Notes under the pieces: model-generated | Seen by the model: the letters and a program-made list of their open reading frames with translations, nothing else | What the model was told of the DNA's origin: nothing | Database searches by the model: none | Program-made: the position numbers and the translations under genes | DNA from: Paragordius varius | Lineage: Eukaryota > Nematomorpha | Direction: 5' to 3' | NCBI GenBank assembly: GCA_964247055.1 | Contig: OZ176055.1 | Coordinates: 310,001 to 374,000, forward strand | Length of the DNA stretch: 64,000 bases | Part shown: in pieces, positions 1-12,412 of the stretch | Position numbering within the stretch: the first letter of the stretch is position 1 | Layout of the letters: each line of letters starts with the position of its first letter

Positions 1-2569
1 GCCAAAAAATATTTTTCCTTTTGAAAATAACAGATATTTAATAGATTATTAAAAATTTATATTATTATTATCAAAAAAAATTTTTAATATATATTTATTT
101 TAAAATTTCAATTTTCTAATGTGCATTTGTACGATATTCTTGCCTTATATTTATAAATTAAAATTTTTTATCACAAATTTGTGTTAGCTAGAACATGACA
201 GCAATTTTGATATGAAATTAAAAAAAAATAAAAATAAAATTCCCTGGTTTTTTGAGAAAATTTGAGGAGCCAATATATTCTCAAAACCAAAATACGAATA
301 GAGTATATGGAAGGTTGTAAAAAAATTTTATCAACCAATGCAATTTTTAGATCCCTGGAGATTGCTGTGTTTATTTTTTTACGTGTCAGAAGTCTTAAAA
401 TGATTCGTGCATGCTTATTGAATTTCATATTTTTTCACATTATTCCACTAATTATTTTTCACTAATATTTTTCGAGAAAAAAAAATGTATACATAATAAT
501 AAAATTAATTTTGTAATTAATATTCATTTTTTTTTCTCGTTCGAAAAGGTCAGTTTCTTGGTCGTTTAGTTATCTCTATATTTTTTTCTTAGATTCATCT
601 TACTTTATATAAAAGTTTTTTTGCCAAACACATATATGCTAAAACAAAATGGTAATTAAACTAAAAGCAACCACACCACTATAGTTTTTAATTAGCAAAT
701 GTGTGCTTTTCAAAAATATTATTATACTTATGTATGTATATTATCTTTTAATAGAAGTTAACTACCTTAACTGGATCTGCTAAAATTTTATATTGGACTT
801 GAGTGGACTATATTAAAATAGTGTTATAACCCCATTTTTGCAAAACACCGGTCAAATAGGCGGATAAAACATGGTTAAACATTATATATTATAATTATGC
901 GGACAAAACGTAAAAATATAACGACAAATATTTTTTTCTAAAAGACAACCATACTTTTTATACCTTAATTTTCTTAAATATATATCAGTGTTTAAAATGA
1001 TAAAGTAGGGAATAGAGATGAACATTGGTAACACAATCAGTTAAAAAAGTATGTAATTTAATAATTTAAATAAATTAAGGTTTAAAAAAATTATGGTTGT
1101 CTTTTTAAAAAAATTTGTCTTTATAATTTTACGCTTGTTCGGTATAACTTCAATTTTCACTGTATATGAGATTGTGCAATTTAGATTAGAAGGATAATCG
1201 TTTGTTAAATTATGAATGATTGTTCAAGAATATAAAAAATACTAAATAAGGTTTATAATCACTATAAATTCCCATTTTATAATTTTTGTCTATACTATCC
1301 TTTTATTTACTATGTGTATAAAAATGATAACCAATATTCAATAAGGAATAAATACAATGCGATATTTTTATTTATTTAAATAAGACTTTAAACAAATATA
1401 ATATACAAAACTGCTGCTTACAAAATCGGGTCTATTAATGTAATATAAATATTAAGCTGAGACAAAAATATAATGATACTCTTAGTTTTAAAAACTTAGG
1501 AGTGATATAAGAAAGTATCTGCATTTTAGTGCTAATTGTTCATATCAAATGATGGCAAAATAGCGCATAGTCATTTTTTTTGGTGAAAGCTTAATTCGTC
1601 ATTCCAAAATATATCATTTTGATAAACTTTCTTTTTTTAAAAAAAAGCTTACTTTTCTTAAAATAAAAGTTTTGGTAAAATTTTTTAAATTGTAATTTAT
1701 GGTAGATCGAAAGGGGTTTAATGTTTTAAGATGTTTTGAAAAGACTATAGATAATTTTAAAATGCCGAATATTTTTATCCCATTAGATTTGGGATCAAAA
1801 AAGTAGATTACTTTGGAATTAAGGTAAATTGTAAAAAAAATAATATCAATCTGAAGGCAAACTAAACTTTTAATCAGAACTTTTAGGTTATAAAAACAAC
1901 ATAACCGATATAAGAAAGGTGATTATATAATATATTAAAACGATTTTATACCGTTTTTACTATGGTTTAGAACACCATGAAGTACGAGACAAAATGCCAA
2001 AATTTTAATTTTAAAAAAAAAATGTATTTTCTAAATAAAAATTCTCAACTAGCAGATACCAAGAATAATTTTGCGCGCTATTTTTCGCTTATTTATAGAG
2101 TAAGTTAATTCGTGCCAAAAAATTTTTGGAGCCTACTTATGGTTTAATTAAATACTGTTTTTTACCAGTTTTTAATATATTAAATTTTTTTATAATAAAG
2201 CCTGTACCTGCTAACAATAAAATTTATTTGATATAATTGCTAGTTTTGCGATTATATAACTACCACAAATGTGCAAATAACTTTTCTATATAACGTATCC
2301 ACAAAAAACCACTATTTTTTTATATCAGATTTCAAGATGTTTCCTTGTGTGCTGTATATTTATATTGCGCTCATTGTAAAAAAAGCTAAAATATGGAAAA
2401 CAAGGAAATTAAGTTTATCATAAATTATTCAACTGTTGATTTTACAAAATATTAGGGTGTTGGAATTTTTATAATTTTGCAAATAAAGTATTCTATATAA
2501 CAAAATCCCTAAAGATGCCCAATTCGAAATTAGTTTTTATAAATTTTACATAGGATAACTTTATTGCGC
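1..2569. other. AT-rich stretch without a recognised gene
   Basis: I recognise no gene here. Short open frames near 171-465 occur on both strands and match no family I know; they look like chance frames in AT-rich DNA. A degenerate Tc1/mariner-like MITE lies at 890-1162. The motif around 1925-1950 (ttttataccgttt) recurs near 30490 and 56550 and probably marks another dispersed repeat. Confidence 0.6.
890..1162. mobile_element. MITE family A (Tc1/mariner-like), degenerate copy
   Basis: The left part carries ggacaaaacgtaaaaatata and the right part ends in the mirrored motif finishing caattttcactg before TA. Full copies elsewhere have terminal inverted repeats beginning CAGTAAAAATTG, a length of about 270-295 bp, no coding capacity and TA at both ends. 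This copy has lost its outer left terminus. Confidence 0.6.
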
Positions 2570-3610
2570 ATGTCATCAGGGATCAAAAATTTTAAGTTTG
2601 AAAAATTATGCGAAAACTCAAAATATATAATACCTAAACGCCTTTCGTTTCAACATGTAATCTATTTATTTCATTTGTTTAGGAAAACAAACATGTAATT
2701 TGGGATTATATTGTTTCACATGATAGGTAAAAAATATTTCTGATTATAGCGTTCAAATTATTTTGTATAATACGGATCGGAATGTCTTAATATTTGTCAA
2801 ACAATTTAGACCAGGTTTTTTGTCGTTTGTTAAAACAAACATAAAATAGCTGTTTACGCACATATGTTGGAACATTCGCGATCAAAAAACTTACCTGACC
2901 CCTCGTTTGAAATGGCAAATGCAATTGAATTATGTGCGGGTTTGATTGATTCAGACCTTAGTCCTGAGGGGATTGCTGTGCAGGAGATAAGAGAGGAAGT
3001 CGGTTACGAAGTTCAGGAAAATCAACTGACTTTTGTCAACAATTTTCGGTAAAAATTGATTTTATACCAGTTTTTAAGGACCATACGTGTAATCTTAAAG
3101 GCAAATATTTTTTTCTTTTTAACCCAAACTTTTTTCTGCTACTCCTTAATAAAAACAATTGTAAACTAGTGTGATTCAATGTGTTGTTAATTTATATATC
3201 TCTTCCATATTCCACCAAAACAATAAGTTAAAAAATATCCTTTAAAGTATGATGCGCTGTTTTTGTAAAAATATTTGTCCCTTAATATTTACGTATTTAT
3301 ACCTTTCTAACTTCAATTTGTCTTTTTGTATAGAGCCGGGGTCGGTATAAATGGAGCTAAATCCTACATTTTTTATGCCGAAGTTACAGACGAACAGAAA
3401 AAGTTCCCTGGTGGTGGTTTAGAAGACGAATTTATTGAAGTGATTGAAATGTCACCAAGCCAAGCAGAAAAATATTTTTTGTTAAAAGAAGAACCAATAA
3501 CTAACAATTGCAATATCAACATATTTGAGAAGGAAATACCAACCACGTCGAGTCTTTTATTTGGTGTTCTTTGGTTTTTAAACTATAAATTTAAAAAAGC
3601 AAAAGATTAG
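2570..3610 (+). CDS. NUDT14: UDP-sugar pyrophosphatase, NUDT14-like Nudix hydrolase
   Basis: Five exons: 2570-2656, 2683-2726, 2750-2814, 2850-3048 and 3334-3610. They give 223 residues, against about 222 for human NUDT14. NUDT14 hydrolyses UDP-glucose and related nucleotide sugars in the cytosol. Family-matching stretches, in order, are WDYIVSHDSVQIILYN (residues 36-51), FVKQFRPAVYA, ELCAGLIDSD, the Nudix box core QEIREEVGY, GVGINGAKSYIFYAEVTDEQ and FGVLWFLNY near the C-terminus. The Nudix box keeps the paired glutamates (REEVGY) that bind metal in this family. The start ATG at 2570 is the first Met of the open frame and gives a family-length N-terminus. Introns are 26, 23, 35 and 285 bp, all GT...AG with consistent phases 0, 2, 1, 2. 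No break was seen. Identification is firm; substrate preference is by family only. Confidence 0.93.
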
Positions 3611-3621
3611 TTTTTAAACCA

Positions 3622-3680
3622 GGGGTGACCAACTCGTGGCGCTGCGCGGGTCTTATGCCATCCCTTGAAATATATATACT
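3622..3680. mobile_element. Possible hAT-type element terminus
   Basis: The sequence caggggtgaccaactcgtgg followed by a GC-rich stretch resembles the terminal motif of hAT non-autonomous elements (CAGGGGTGxCCAA). The opposite end was not found. Similar short motifs occur at 36972, 40930 and 50712. Confidence 0.25.
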
Positions 3681-3841
3681 TAGCTCGCGAGAAAAAATTT
3701 AAAATTCCAAATATAAAATTTTATGATCAAAAAAACTGCTATTTACGACAAAATCTAACTAAAATTAATGATGCTTAAACAAAATGTCTGAATAAGTCTT
3801 TCCAAATTTTGGTAGGAAACTTGCAAAAATTTTGTTATATA

Positions 3842-4065
3842 GAGTAAAAATTGAAATACGGACAAAACGTAAAAATATCAAGACAATTTTTTTTCGAGAG
3901 ACATCCATACTTTTTAAATAATCTACACCATAAAAGTTATTTTATTGCAATCGTAAAATACATTATATCACTATTTTATACTTTGAAGTTTTAAACAATC
4001 AGTTATATTTAGAAAAATAAAGATTTTTAAAAGTTTAATGGTTGTCTTTTAAACTCTTGTGCATT
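3842..4065. mobile_element. MITE family A, right end truncated
   Basis: Starts agtaaaaattgaaatacgg then gacaaaacgtaaaaatat. The inner mirrored motif (aatggttgtcttttaaa) is present near 4037, but the outer right repeat is lost. Confidence 0.6.
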
Positions 4066-4297
4066 GTTTTTTTACTCTCAGACGAAATTCAACTAATGCT
4101 CTGTTAATAAATTTATAAATTTTTAAAATACAACATAAAAAACCGTATTTTTTTAAAATTCTAAATCTCATTAAATTAAAATAAAATATATGTGTTTTAG
4201 TTTTATAATATATTTGTATTATGTGTGATACAGTCATGTTAAAATTATGATAAAAATAAATTATTTATTTTATACTATCCTATATTACATATTATAT

Positions 4298-4556
4298 TAC
4301 CATTTACCTTAATTACGCCCCTTAAACATTTCACACCCTAAACATTTTAAAATCATTCTAAAATAAATTGTATGTTTTTCTATGTCAAAAAAAACCTTTA
4401 ATTTTTTATCCTAGTTTAATGTTTGAAATTATTATTATACAGAAAAATTAGGAGATATTCCTTGATAAATAATGCGTTTAATTAGCCCCAAAACTCATAA
4501 ATAATTTTTAGGGTAAATTTGAATTGTTCCAGTGTGAATTTAAAATGTAAATGGTA
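4298..4556. mobile_element. MITE family B
   Basis: Begins taccatttacctt and ends gtaaatggta, an inverted pair shared with five other copies in the window. The interior contains the family's ttagggtaaatttgaattgtt motif. Non-coding; this copy has no expanded 21-bp array. Confidence 0.65.
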
Positions 4557-4739
4557 TTTATATATGTATGATATATAAATTAAAATATTTATTTTAAATG
4601 TTATAATTGAGTAATCTTTTCGCTACGTGGCGTTCAATTTTCTATTAAATATTTGTGGTAATTTTACGGTACATCTTATGATAATATTCCTAAGAATGTT
4701 AAAATAAAATATTTATAATTTTTTAGGTAACTAGTGCAA

Positions 4740-6550
4740 ATCTCGTGCTGCTACGCCGCCCGAGGAAGTCCTTCGGACTTTTTTTTTGGGGGGGGGGGGC
4801 TATTTGAAAAAAAATAAAATGATCCATTATGTTGGCTATGATCACATAGGATTTTCAAAACGACGGTGCATTCATACTAATATATTGTTTACTGGTGTAA
4901 AGGCCCCAAATTGACGGCTAACGGAAAAAACCGCTATACTAAAATTTTTACCTTTTTATGGGTAATATTTAAAGCCTTTAATGAACTCGTATGGCTTCTT
5001 AAGTTTTTTGAAAATTAGCTCCAAAGCCACGCAATTTTTGTATGGCGTCTCAGTTTTAAACCGGTAGACCCCTACCCATAGTCCTACATGGAAAAAGCGC
5101 TAAGTTAAATTTTGCTTTATAGGGAAAATATTTGGAATAATCTTTGAGACCTTCGTCTCATGGATTCGAAAAAATACCTCAACACTAAATTATCGTTATA
5201 TAATGGCGTATTTTTAGGGCATAAAGGCCCCAAATTAACGGCTAATAAAAAAGGGCATGACCTTAATTTTTACCTAGTTACGGTTAATATTTCGAACTTT
5301 AAATAGGCTAATATGGCATATTTAAATTAGTTCCAAAAGAACGCAATTTCTTTATAGTGGCATTAGCGGGTAGCTTCTTATTCAGAGGCAGGTATAAAAA
5401 AGCGCTGGGCAAAATTTTTTGGGGAATATCTGGAGTTTTAATGTCCATATGTTCCTATAAGTTCTTGGAAATATACCTTTAAAACCAAAAAATTGTTCTA
5501 TGGCGGCGAATCTTTCAGGGCGTTAAACATTTATTAGCGACTCATTGAATAACCCCCTATACTACACCCATTAATTTTTTAGGGATAACAAATATTTTAG
5601 GCCCTTATTGAACTCATATGACCTGATTTCTGAAAATTAACTCCTAAACAACGCAATTTTGATATGGTGGCGCAGTTTAAGGCAGGTCCAAGGCCAACAT
5701 AAAAATGTAATTTGATAAAAAAATGTGCCTTAATACGGGACTACCTGGAATTATCAGTCATTCCATATGTTCTCTATAGTTTATGGAAGAATGGCTTTAT
5801 AACTAAATAATATTTCAATGATAGCGCATTTTTTAGAGCGTAAAGGGCCTTTTTAACCGCTAATTTTAAAAATTCGCTTGACTTAAATTTTTGACTTTTT
5901 ACGGGTGATATTTTAAGCATGTATTGAAGTCATATGGTCTGATAAATTTTCTAATATTTAGCCCTAAAGGCACACCTATTCGATATGGCGGATCAGTTTT
6001 TAGCGGGTAGCTTCTTACCTGGCAGCCAATATAAAATAAACGCACGATTAAAGTCTTTGCCTCTTAACAGGGAATACCTGAAATCCTTATTTAATTTTTA
6101 CGGTCTCATACTTTGGGCGAAAAATATATTTAAAAAATTATTTTTGTGGATTTGAAAGTGGCATTTTACGGGGGGAGCGGGTAAAAAGAGGGCCTAAATT
6201 AAAACAAGCGAGCCGACTATTCGGCGCAATCGAAAATAAGTAAAAAAATCATATTTAAAATCTAATAATCCAACACGTTTTCGGTAAAATTGTCCCAAAG
6301 AGACGATTTTTGTGGACTTTGTTTTCTAAAAAAATTTAAGGGCTGGGTTCGAAATGGGGACCCAATTCAAAAAAGAGCGAAGCTATTGTTGGGGCATTTA
6401 TTAATGATTAAATTTTTTCGACATTTGGATTTAAATGGATCTACCGTTTTCCGGAAACAGATCACAAAGTCAGCATTTTCCATTTTTATAAATAAATTGA
6501 TTACTCGAAAAAATGTGGATCAAATTATTTTTCAGCTTTGTTTAGTTTAG
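4740..6550 (+). repeat. Family R repeat: tandem units of about 310 bp plus terminal module
   Basis: The motif aaaggcccnaaattaacggctaa recurs at about 4897, 5217, 5519, 5835 and 6188. Between occurrences are other recurrent motifs: atggcgcagttttnagcgggtagctt, ggaataccnggaatcat and ggattccatatg. The last about 350 bp (from gagggcctaaatta through the cgagccgac and tttccggaaacagatcacaaa motifs) form a terminal module found again at 42.7-43.0 kb and, inverted, at 43.2-43.5 kb. There is no conserved open frame. The class is unknown; it is a dispersed element rather than a simple satellite. Confidence 0.7.
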
Positions 6551-8730
6551 TTGCACAGTTAGTCGTTGGAGCTACCTTTAAACACCTAAAAAGACATGAT
6601 TGCGTATGTTTTAATGCAAGAATATATAGCATCACACATGGCTAGTTTCCAAAAATCATATATAGTATATTAATATGTCGGAAACGGTATACTTTGGAAG
6701 TAAAAGCGCATACTATATATCGTTACAGATTTATCAACTATTTGTTAATTGAAATTTCGCACAACAAATCTTTTTAAGAGTATGTATGTATGTGCATTGT
6801 AATTGGATTTTGTCTTACAAATATCTAAAGTTAATTAAATAATTACTCCATTTGCATTAACAAATGTATTTTTATTTATTAATCTATTTTTTACTTGTTT
6901 GGAAAAATTTTGATTGATTAAACTTGATTAACGTTTCATACCTTTTCACTTTTGGATATGTCGGCTACATATTGGGTTATTTGCGATCCCAAATATTAAA
7001 ATATGTATTATGATATCTATTTTTATTAAAGTATGGATATTTAACTCGACTCTATTAAATTAAAAACACCTACATACCTAATCTATCTCCTCAATCAAAG
7101 GGTTGAATTTTAAAATCATAAATATCAATACTGTCAAAATTACAAAAGCATTTTAAAGTATTTAATTTTATAACATAATATTCAGACCCGTTTAAAAATG
7201 GCAACAAAAGCTTGTAATAAAGTTTTTAACTTTCAAATTTTCTTCACACTTCCTTTTGGGGTATTTTTATATTTAAGGACCATTTACAATTTAATATATA
7301 TTTTTTGGGCTTAAGTCAAAATGCTTTCTTTGGCCTTTTCTAAAATAATAAATTGTAAAAACTCTCAAACTTTTGGCCACTTTTTTTTATTATGAATACA
7401 AGAGAGAAAATATATGTTGGTTGTAGTTAAAAATATAAATAATTAACTTTAAAAGCTACTACAAGCAACAGCAAATTTGCTAATTGAATATAATATCAGC
7501 TGTCTGCTCATATACTCTTTTAGATCTAACTGTATTTGAAACTTTAAAAGTCAAAAACAATATTAGATTTTCATCATTGATTAATAAAAAGAAGTTCGAT
7601 AATCAAGCTTAAGCCAAAATAGTTTTTAAAACAGGAATTTGTTTTAAGATATGGGGAAAAAAATCCCCCCAAAAGAAAAAAATAAGTTTTATAACTCAGC
7701 TAAGTATAGAATGTAATTCGAATTACATTTACGATCGTTTTGAAATTCTTCCCCAAAAATAAAGTGTTAATACTTAAGCTTAAACGCACCATGATTAATA
7801 AATTTTATGGATTCTTTATAACTATCGGGTTTGATGTAAATTTATTGGCATAATTCATTTCAAATGTTATGTTTGGCGGTAGGCTAGGAGAACATTTAAT
7901 CTAAATAATTTTTTTAAAAATCAAAATGCAAAATTTATCTTATTATTAACACTTTAATTCAAATTAGGGTAGATTACCCCAGACTATATTTAAGTAATAA
8001 AAATTATATAAAAAGCAGAAATATCTATATAGAATTTGGTTTTTAAAAACAGGTCCACATCAAAGTGCTTAGACTCCATTTTTATTTTACAATACTTTTT
8101 CAAAATATCGTGTTTTTTAAAGCAAAAATAAGAGCTAATTATTTATTTTATCGCATCTAACATTGATAGATACAGAAAAAGTGGTTTATTTTGTAATATT
8201 ATTAAGTTTAGCAAATGCACACATGTTATGTTGACATTTTTACCTTGATACCTAAAAATAATTAATATCAAGTATTTTTCAGTGAAATCTTTTATATGTT
8301 TCGGTTTATTAATGTTATAATTGTTCAAACTTTTGCCATGGTATCAATTTATTCCAGTTTTGAATTTCTTAATTTAAAACAGGCCTGGGGTATCAAACTA
8401 CCCCAATTTGAATCAAAGGATAAAAGTTGTGTTGCATCCAAATTTTAAATAAAGTTCCTTAGTTTCAGCATAATTTATCTCAAGATATTACTTCAAAAAG
8501 TATGGAGATATTGCATTATAAAATTCAATCTGAATCTCAAATTGATACCACTTTTTAACAACAAAAATATAAATATATAACCAATTATTTTAGTTACTAA
8601 GGCCCGAACGATTATATATAACTAATATGTACAAAATTGGTCTTTTCCTTTTTATAAAAGTTTACTTATAATAAAATATAAAAATCATATGTGAATTCTG
8701 ATTTGGTTGTCGCAGATTTGAACGCTTCAT
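6551..8730. other. AT-rich stretch, one MITE, no gene recognised
   Basis: No exon-like stretch was found upstream of PRPF3. The only structure I can support is the inverted-repeat element at 7957-8413. Confidence 0.6.
7957..8413. mobile_element. MITE family G, about 455 bp
   Basis: The left end attcaaattagggtag...accccagac and the right end ggcctggggt...ctaccccaatttgaat are inverted copies of each other over about 30 bp with a few differences. The interior is AT-rich and non-coding. This is the only copy seen in the window. Confidence 0.5.
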
Positions 8731-11700
8731 ATGGAAGATTTGTACTATTACGCTGAAAAGACTGTCACCAATTGTTTAGGACACAATGATAAGGCTATTA
8801 CTAAATGTTTAATCAACTGCCTTGATGATGGTTTGGATAAAGCTCAAACTACAAGTTTAATCTTTTTTGCTAAATACCATAGAAAAGTTAACTGCCTTAA
8901 CCAATGAAAGTGTGGCCTCAAATATAACCAGCAAACTATTTAACATGATGAGCAAATCAGACGGAGACGTTAAACGAGTAAAGATGGATTCAAATCCTAT
9001 CCCAACTTCAGCCGTACTAAATGAGGCACAAATCAAAGAAATGATGGCAAATGCTCAACGTATGATTGAAGCCCGCAAAAAACAATTGAATTTGGCACAA
9101 TCAGGGGCCCTAATCTCTAAAACTAATGCTTCCTTTAACAAATCATCATCGTCTGCCGTTCCTGTCCCAGGAAATGAAACAGCTGTTAAAGCCGCAGAAT
9201 TGCATGCCCGTATTCAAGCAGCCCTTGCCGCAAATCCCCAACTCAATTCAGCCAATCAGTCTAAACCGACACCACTCTTGATTGATGAGCTAGGACGCAC
9301 AATTGATTCCACGGGGAAAACTATTCAGATCCCTCAACCTATGCCAACACTTAAGGTTTTTGCTGTTCATTCTTTTTTATTTCTTAATAGATTCTTTGAC
9401 CCATTTTATGTTAAATAATAATATTCGAGTTTGTTCGTAAGAATTTTGTTTTTCTTTTTCATTCTGTTTTTTAAACGAGTTTTAATGATGCATACTTAGC
9501 TCTTTATTAAGTGGTTTGCTTTTAAAGCATATATATATCTTTGTGGGTTGGCATATTTTAAGTTATGTTTGGGTATATATAATTAAACATTTGTACATTA
9601 ATTATCAACGCTTAGTAAAATTTTCCATGCTTTAAAAAACGAACTAAAATCAACCTATTTGTGAATTTTAGACAAATGTTCTTAATTTAGGCAAATATCC
9701 GAGCACGTAAACGTGAAGAATTTACAGCAGCGCTGAAAGATCGAACCGTGGGTGATCAAAAACAATCAGCTGTTTCCTCTTCTCAATCAGCTGTTACGAA
9801 CACTTCTGTGCCAAATCGGTTTTATGATCCTCGCCTAGATTCCATCACCCACCCGGCGGCCCGAAACACATCAGCTGTTGTGAAGAGAGCTTTTAAGTTC
9901 CACGAGAAAGGAAAGTACGAACAAATGGCTCAAAAGTTGAGAGCTAAAGTAAGTTTTAGGTCAATTATTTGATGTGGAATGTGGATAAATGAATTGATTA
10001 GATTATGAGGTTACGGTTAGGTTTTATAAGAAATTTGCGCAAAAAATGTAAAGAATCGGCTGATTATATTAGTTGTTTTTTTGAAATTTCATTTTTTGGA
10101 ATTTAAAAATTTAGTTACAACAGACCAAATTTTAATCGGTAATAATAAGTCAATATATATATTCACAATATAGTCGTTTATTCCCCATTTAGGCCAGGCT
10201 AGAACAGCTGCAAAATGAAATATCTCAAGCTGTTAAGCGGACGGGCATAATATCAGCTGCGAAATTGGCGCTTATTGTGCCCAAAAAAGATCCTGGATCC
10301 ACCAAAGACATTCCAGCTTGTGAATGGTGGGATTCGTGTCTTCTTAAGGATTCCAAGTAATTAACGTTCTTTCATATGAGTTTATGAACGAATGCGTTTC
10401 ATGTGTTGTTTACAAATCAGCTGTTTTTGCTCAATTAATTAATTTTATATGTAATATTGAAAAATGTCTTTTATATTTGCAAATCGAAAGTGTATTTTTG
10501 GATTCTCGCTTTATTTATTCTGTGTTTACAATATAAATTGAAATTATTAGAGCCAACGTAAAAATATAAAGACAAATTATTTTTAAAAATACTAAACTTA
10601 TATATTTTTTCTATCTAATTAACCAATAAACTTTTTATTGCGAAATATATAATTATTGAAATGATACCTATTTATAACTCAATTCCCTATTTAACAATAA
10701 TTCAAAACGATAATTTTTAGTTAAAAAAATAAGGTTGATAAAATGTGGTTTTTTTGTTATGATAAAAACAACAACAAAAAGCATATTAATCTTTAACTTT
10801 TTATGTTAAGTCGCGGGCGTTAAAATTTTATTTTATTACAGTAAAAATTAAAATTGACAAAACGTAAAAATATAAAGACAAATATTCCTTTTTATAAGAC
10901 AATTATACCTTTCAAATCTTGATATTTTAATGCAAAGTATATACTTAAGATATATCTTGGTTACACAATTAATTATGTATTTTGCGATTGTAATTAAATA
11001 ATTTTTATGGGATAAATAAAGGTAATAATTTAAAAAGTATGGGGTTGTGTCTTTTGAATGAAAAAGTTTTGTCCTTATATTTTTACATTTTGTCCTTTCA
11101 TATAATTTCAATTTTTACTACTATTTATCATTTAGTTATGACAATGTAACGACATTTGAAAACTTTAATTTTGGATGCCTGGACACGAAACGCATAACTA
11201 ATTTGGTTCAACATCCTATGCAAATGAAAAGACAAAGTAATATATACATCATTTACGATTCCAATTCACTCTTGAACAATTCAAAATTACAATTCAAATT
11301 CACCCTTAAATTCAAATTTACCCTTAAACAATATAAATTTTCCCTTAAATAGTTCAAATACCCCTGAGAGACAATTCAAATTCACCCTTGAACAATATAA
11401 ATTCACTCTTGATACAATTCAAATTCACCCTACAATTTAAACCTTAAACAATTTTAATTCACTCTTGATATAATTTAAATTCACCCTTGAACAATTTAAA
11501 TTTACCCTTAAACAATTCAAATTCACCCTTGAACAATTCAATATTCACCCTTGAACAATTTAAATTTATCCTTGAACAATTCAAATTCTCCCTAAAATAA
11601 ATACTATGTTTTATTACGATTACAAATTATCTCTTATTTTTTTTAATATTTTTAATAGTTGAAATTCTGTTTAAAATCTATAGAATGCTGAAAAAACAAT

Positions 11701-11991
11701 ATACAATGTCGTAAAAATTTATTTCACATTAATAATGATGAGTTATATTAGCTTCTCGAAAACACATTTTTTTAGGTTAATATGAATTGTTCAAGGGTGT
11801 ATTTGATGTGTAAATGGTATATATATATTTATATATATAGTAAAAATTAAATTTATACGGACAAAACGTAAAAATATGAAAATATGTATTTTTTCCAAGG
11901 ACAACCATATACTTGGTTAATTTTGATTTCTTTAGATATAACTCATTGTTTCGTTCGCAAAGTATTAAATAGAAATGTATATTAATAGTCC

Positions 11992-12034
<43 letters not shown>

Positions 12035-12361
12035 ATTTAAATTATTAAAAATTGAAATTATACGGACAAAACGTAAAAATATAAAGATAAATATTTTTTT
12101 TCAAACCTTAATTTATCCTATAAAAATCATTTAGTTACAATTGTTAAATACATAATTGATTGTGTTACCAATATACTAAAATAATGAGTTATATTAAAAT
12201 AAATCAAGATTTAAAAACTATGTAATTGTCTTTTAAAAAAAAATAATAGTCTCGATATTTAATATGTTGTCGTATGATTCCAATTTTTACTGTAGTTTAA
12301 TCTTGATTTCCTTATATATAACTCTTTGTTTCGATGAAATAGAAATGTGTATTGATAGCAC

Positions 12362-12412
<51 letters not shown>

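Noticed and set aside
9748-9972. Separate small gene starting at 9748
   Set aside because: It is the interior of PRPF3 exon 3 running on into intron 3.
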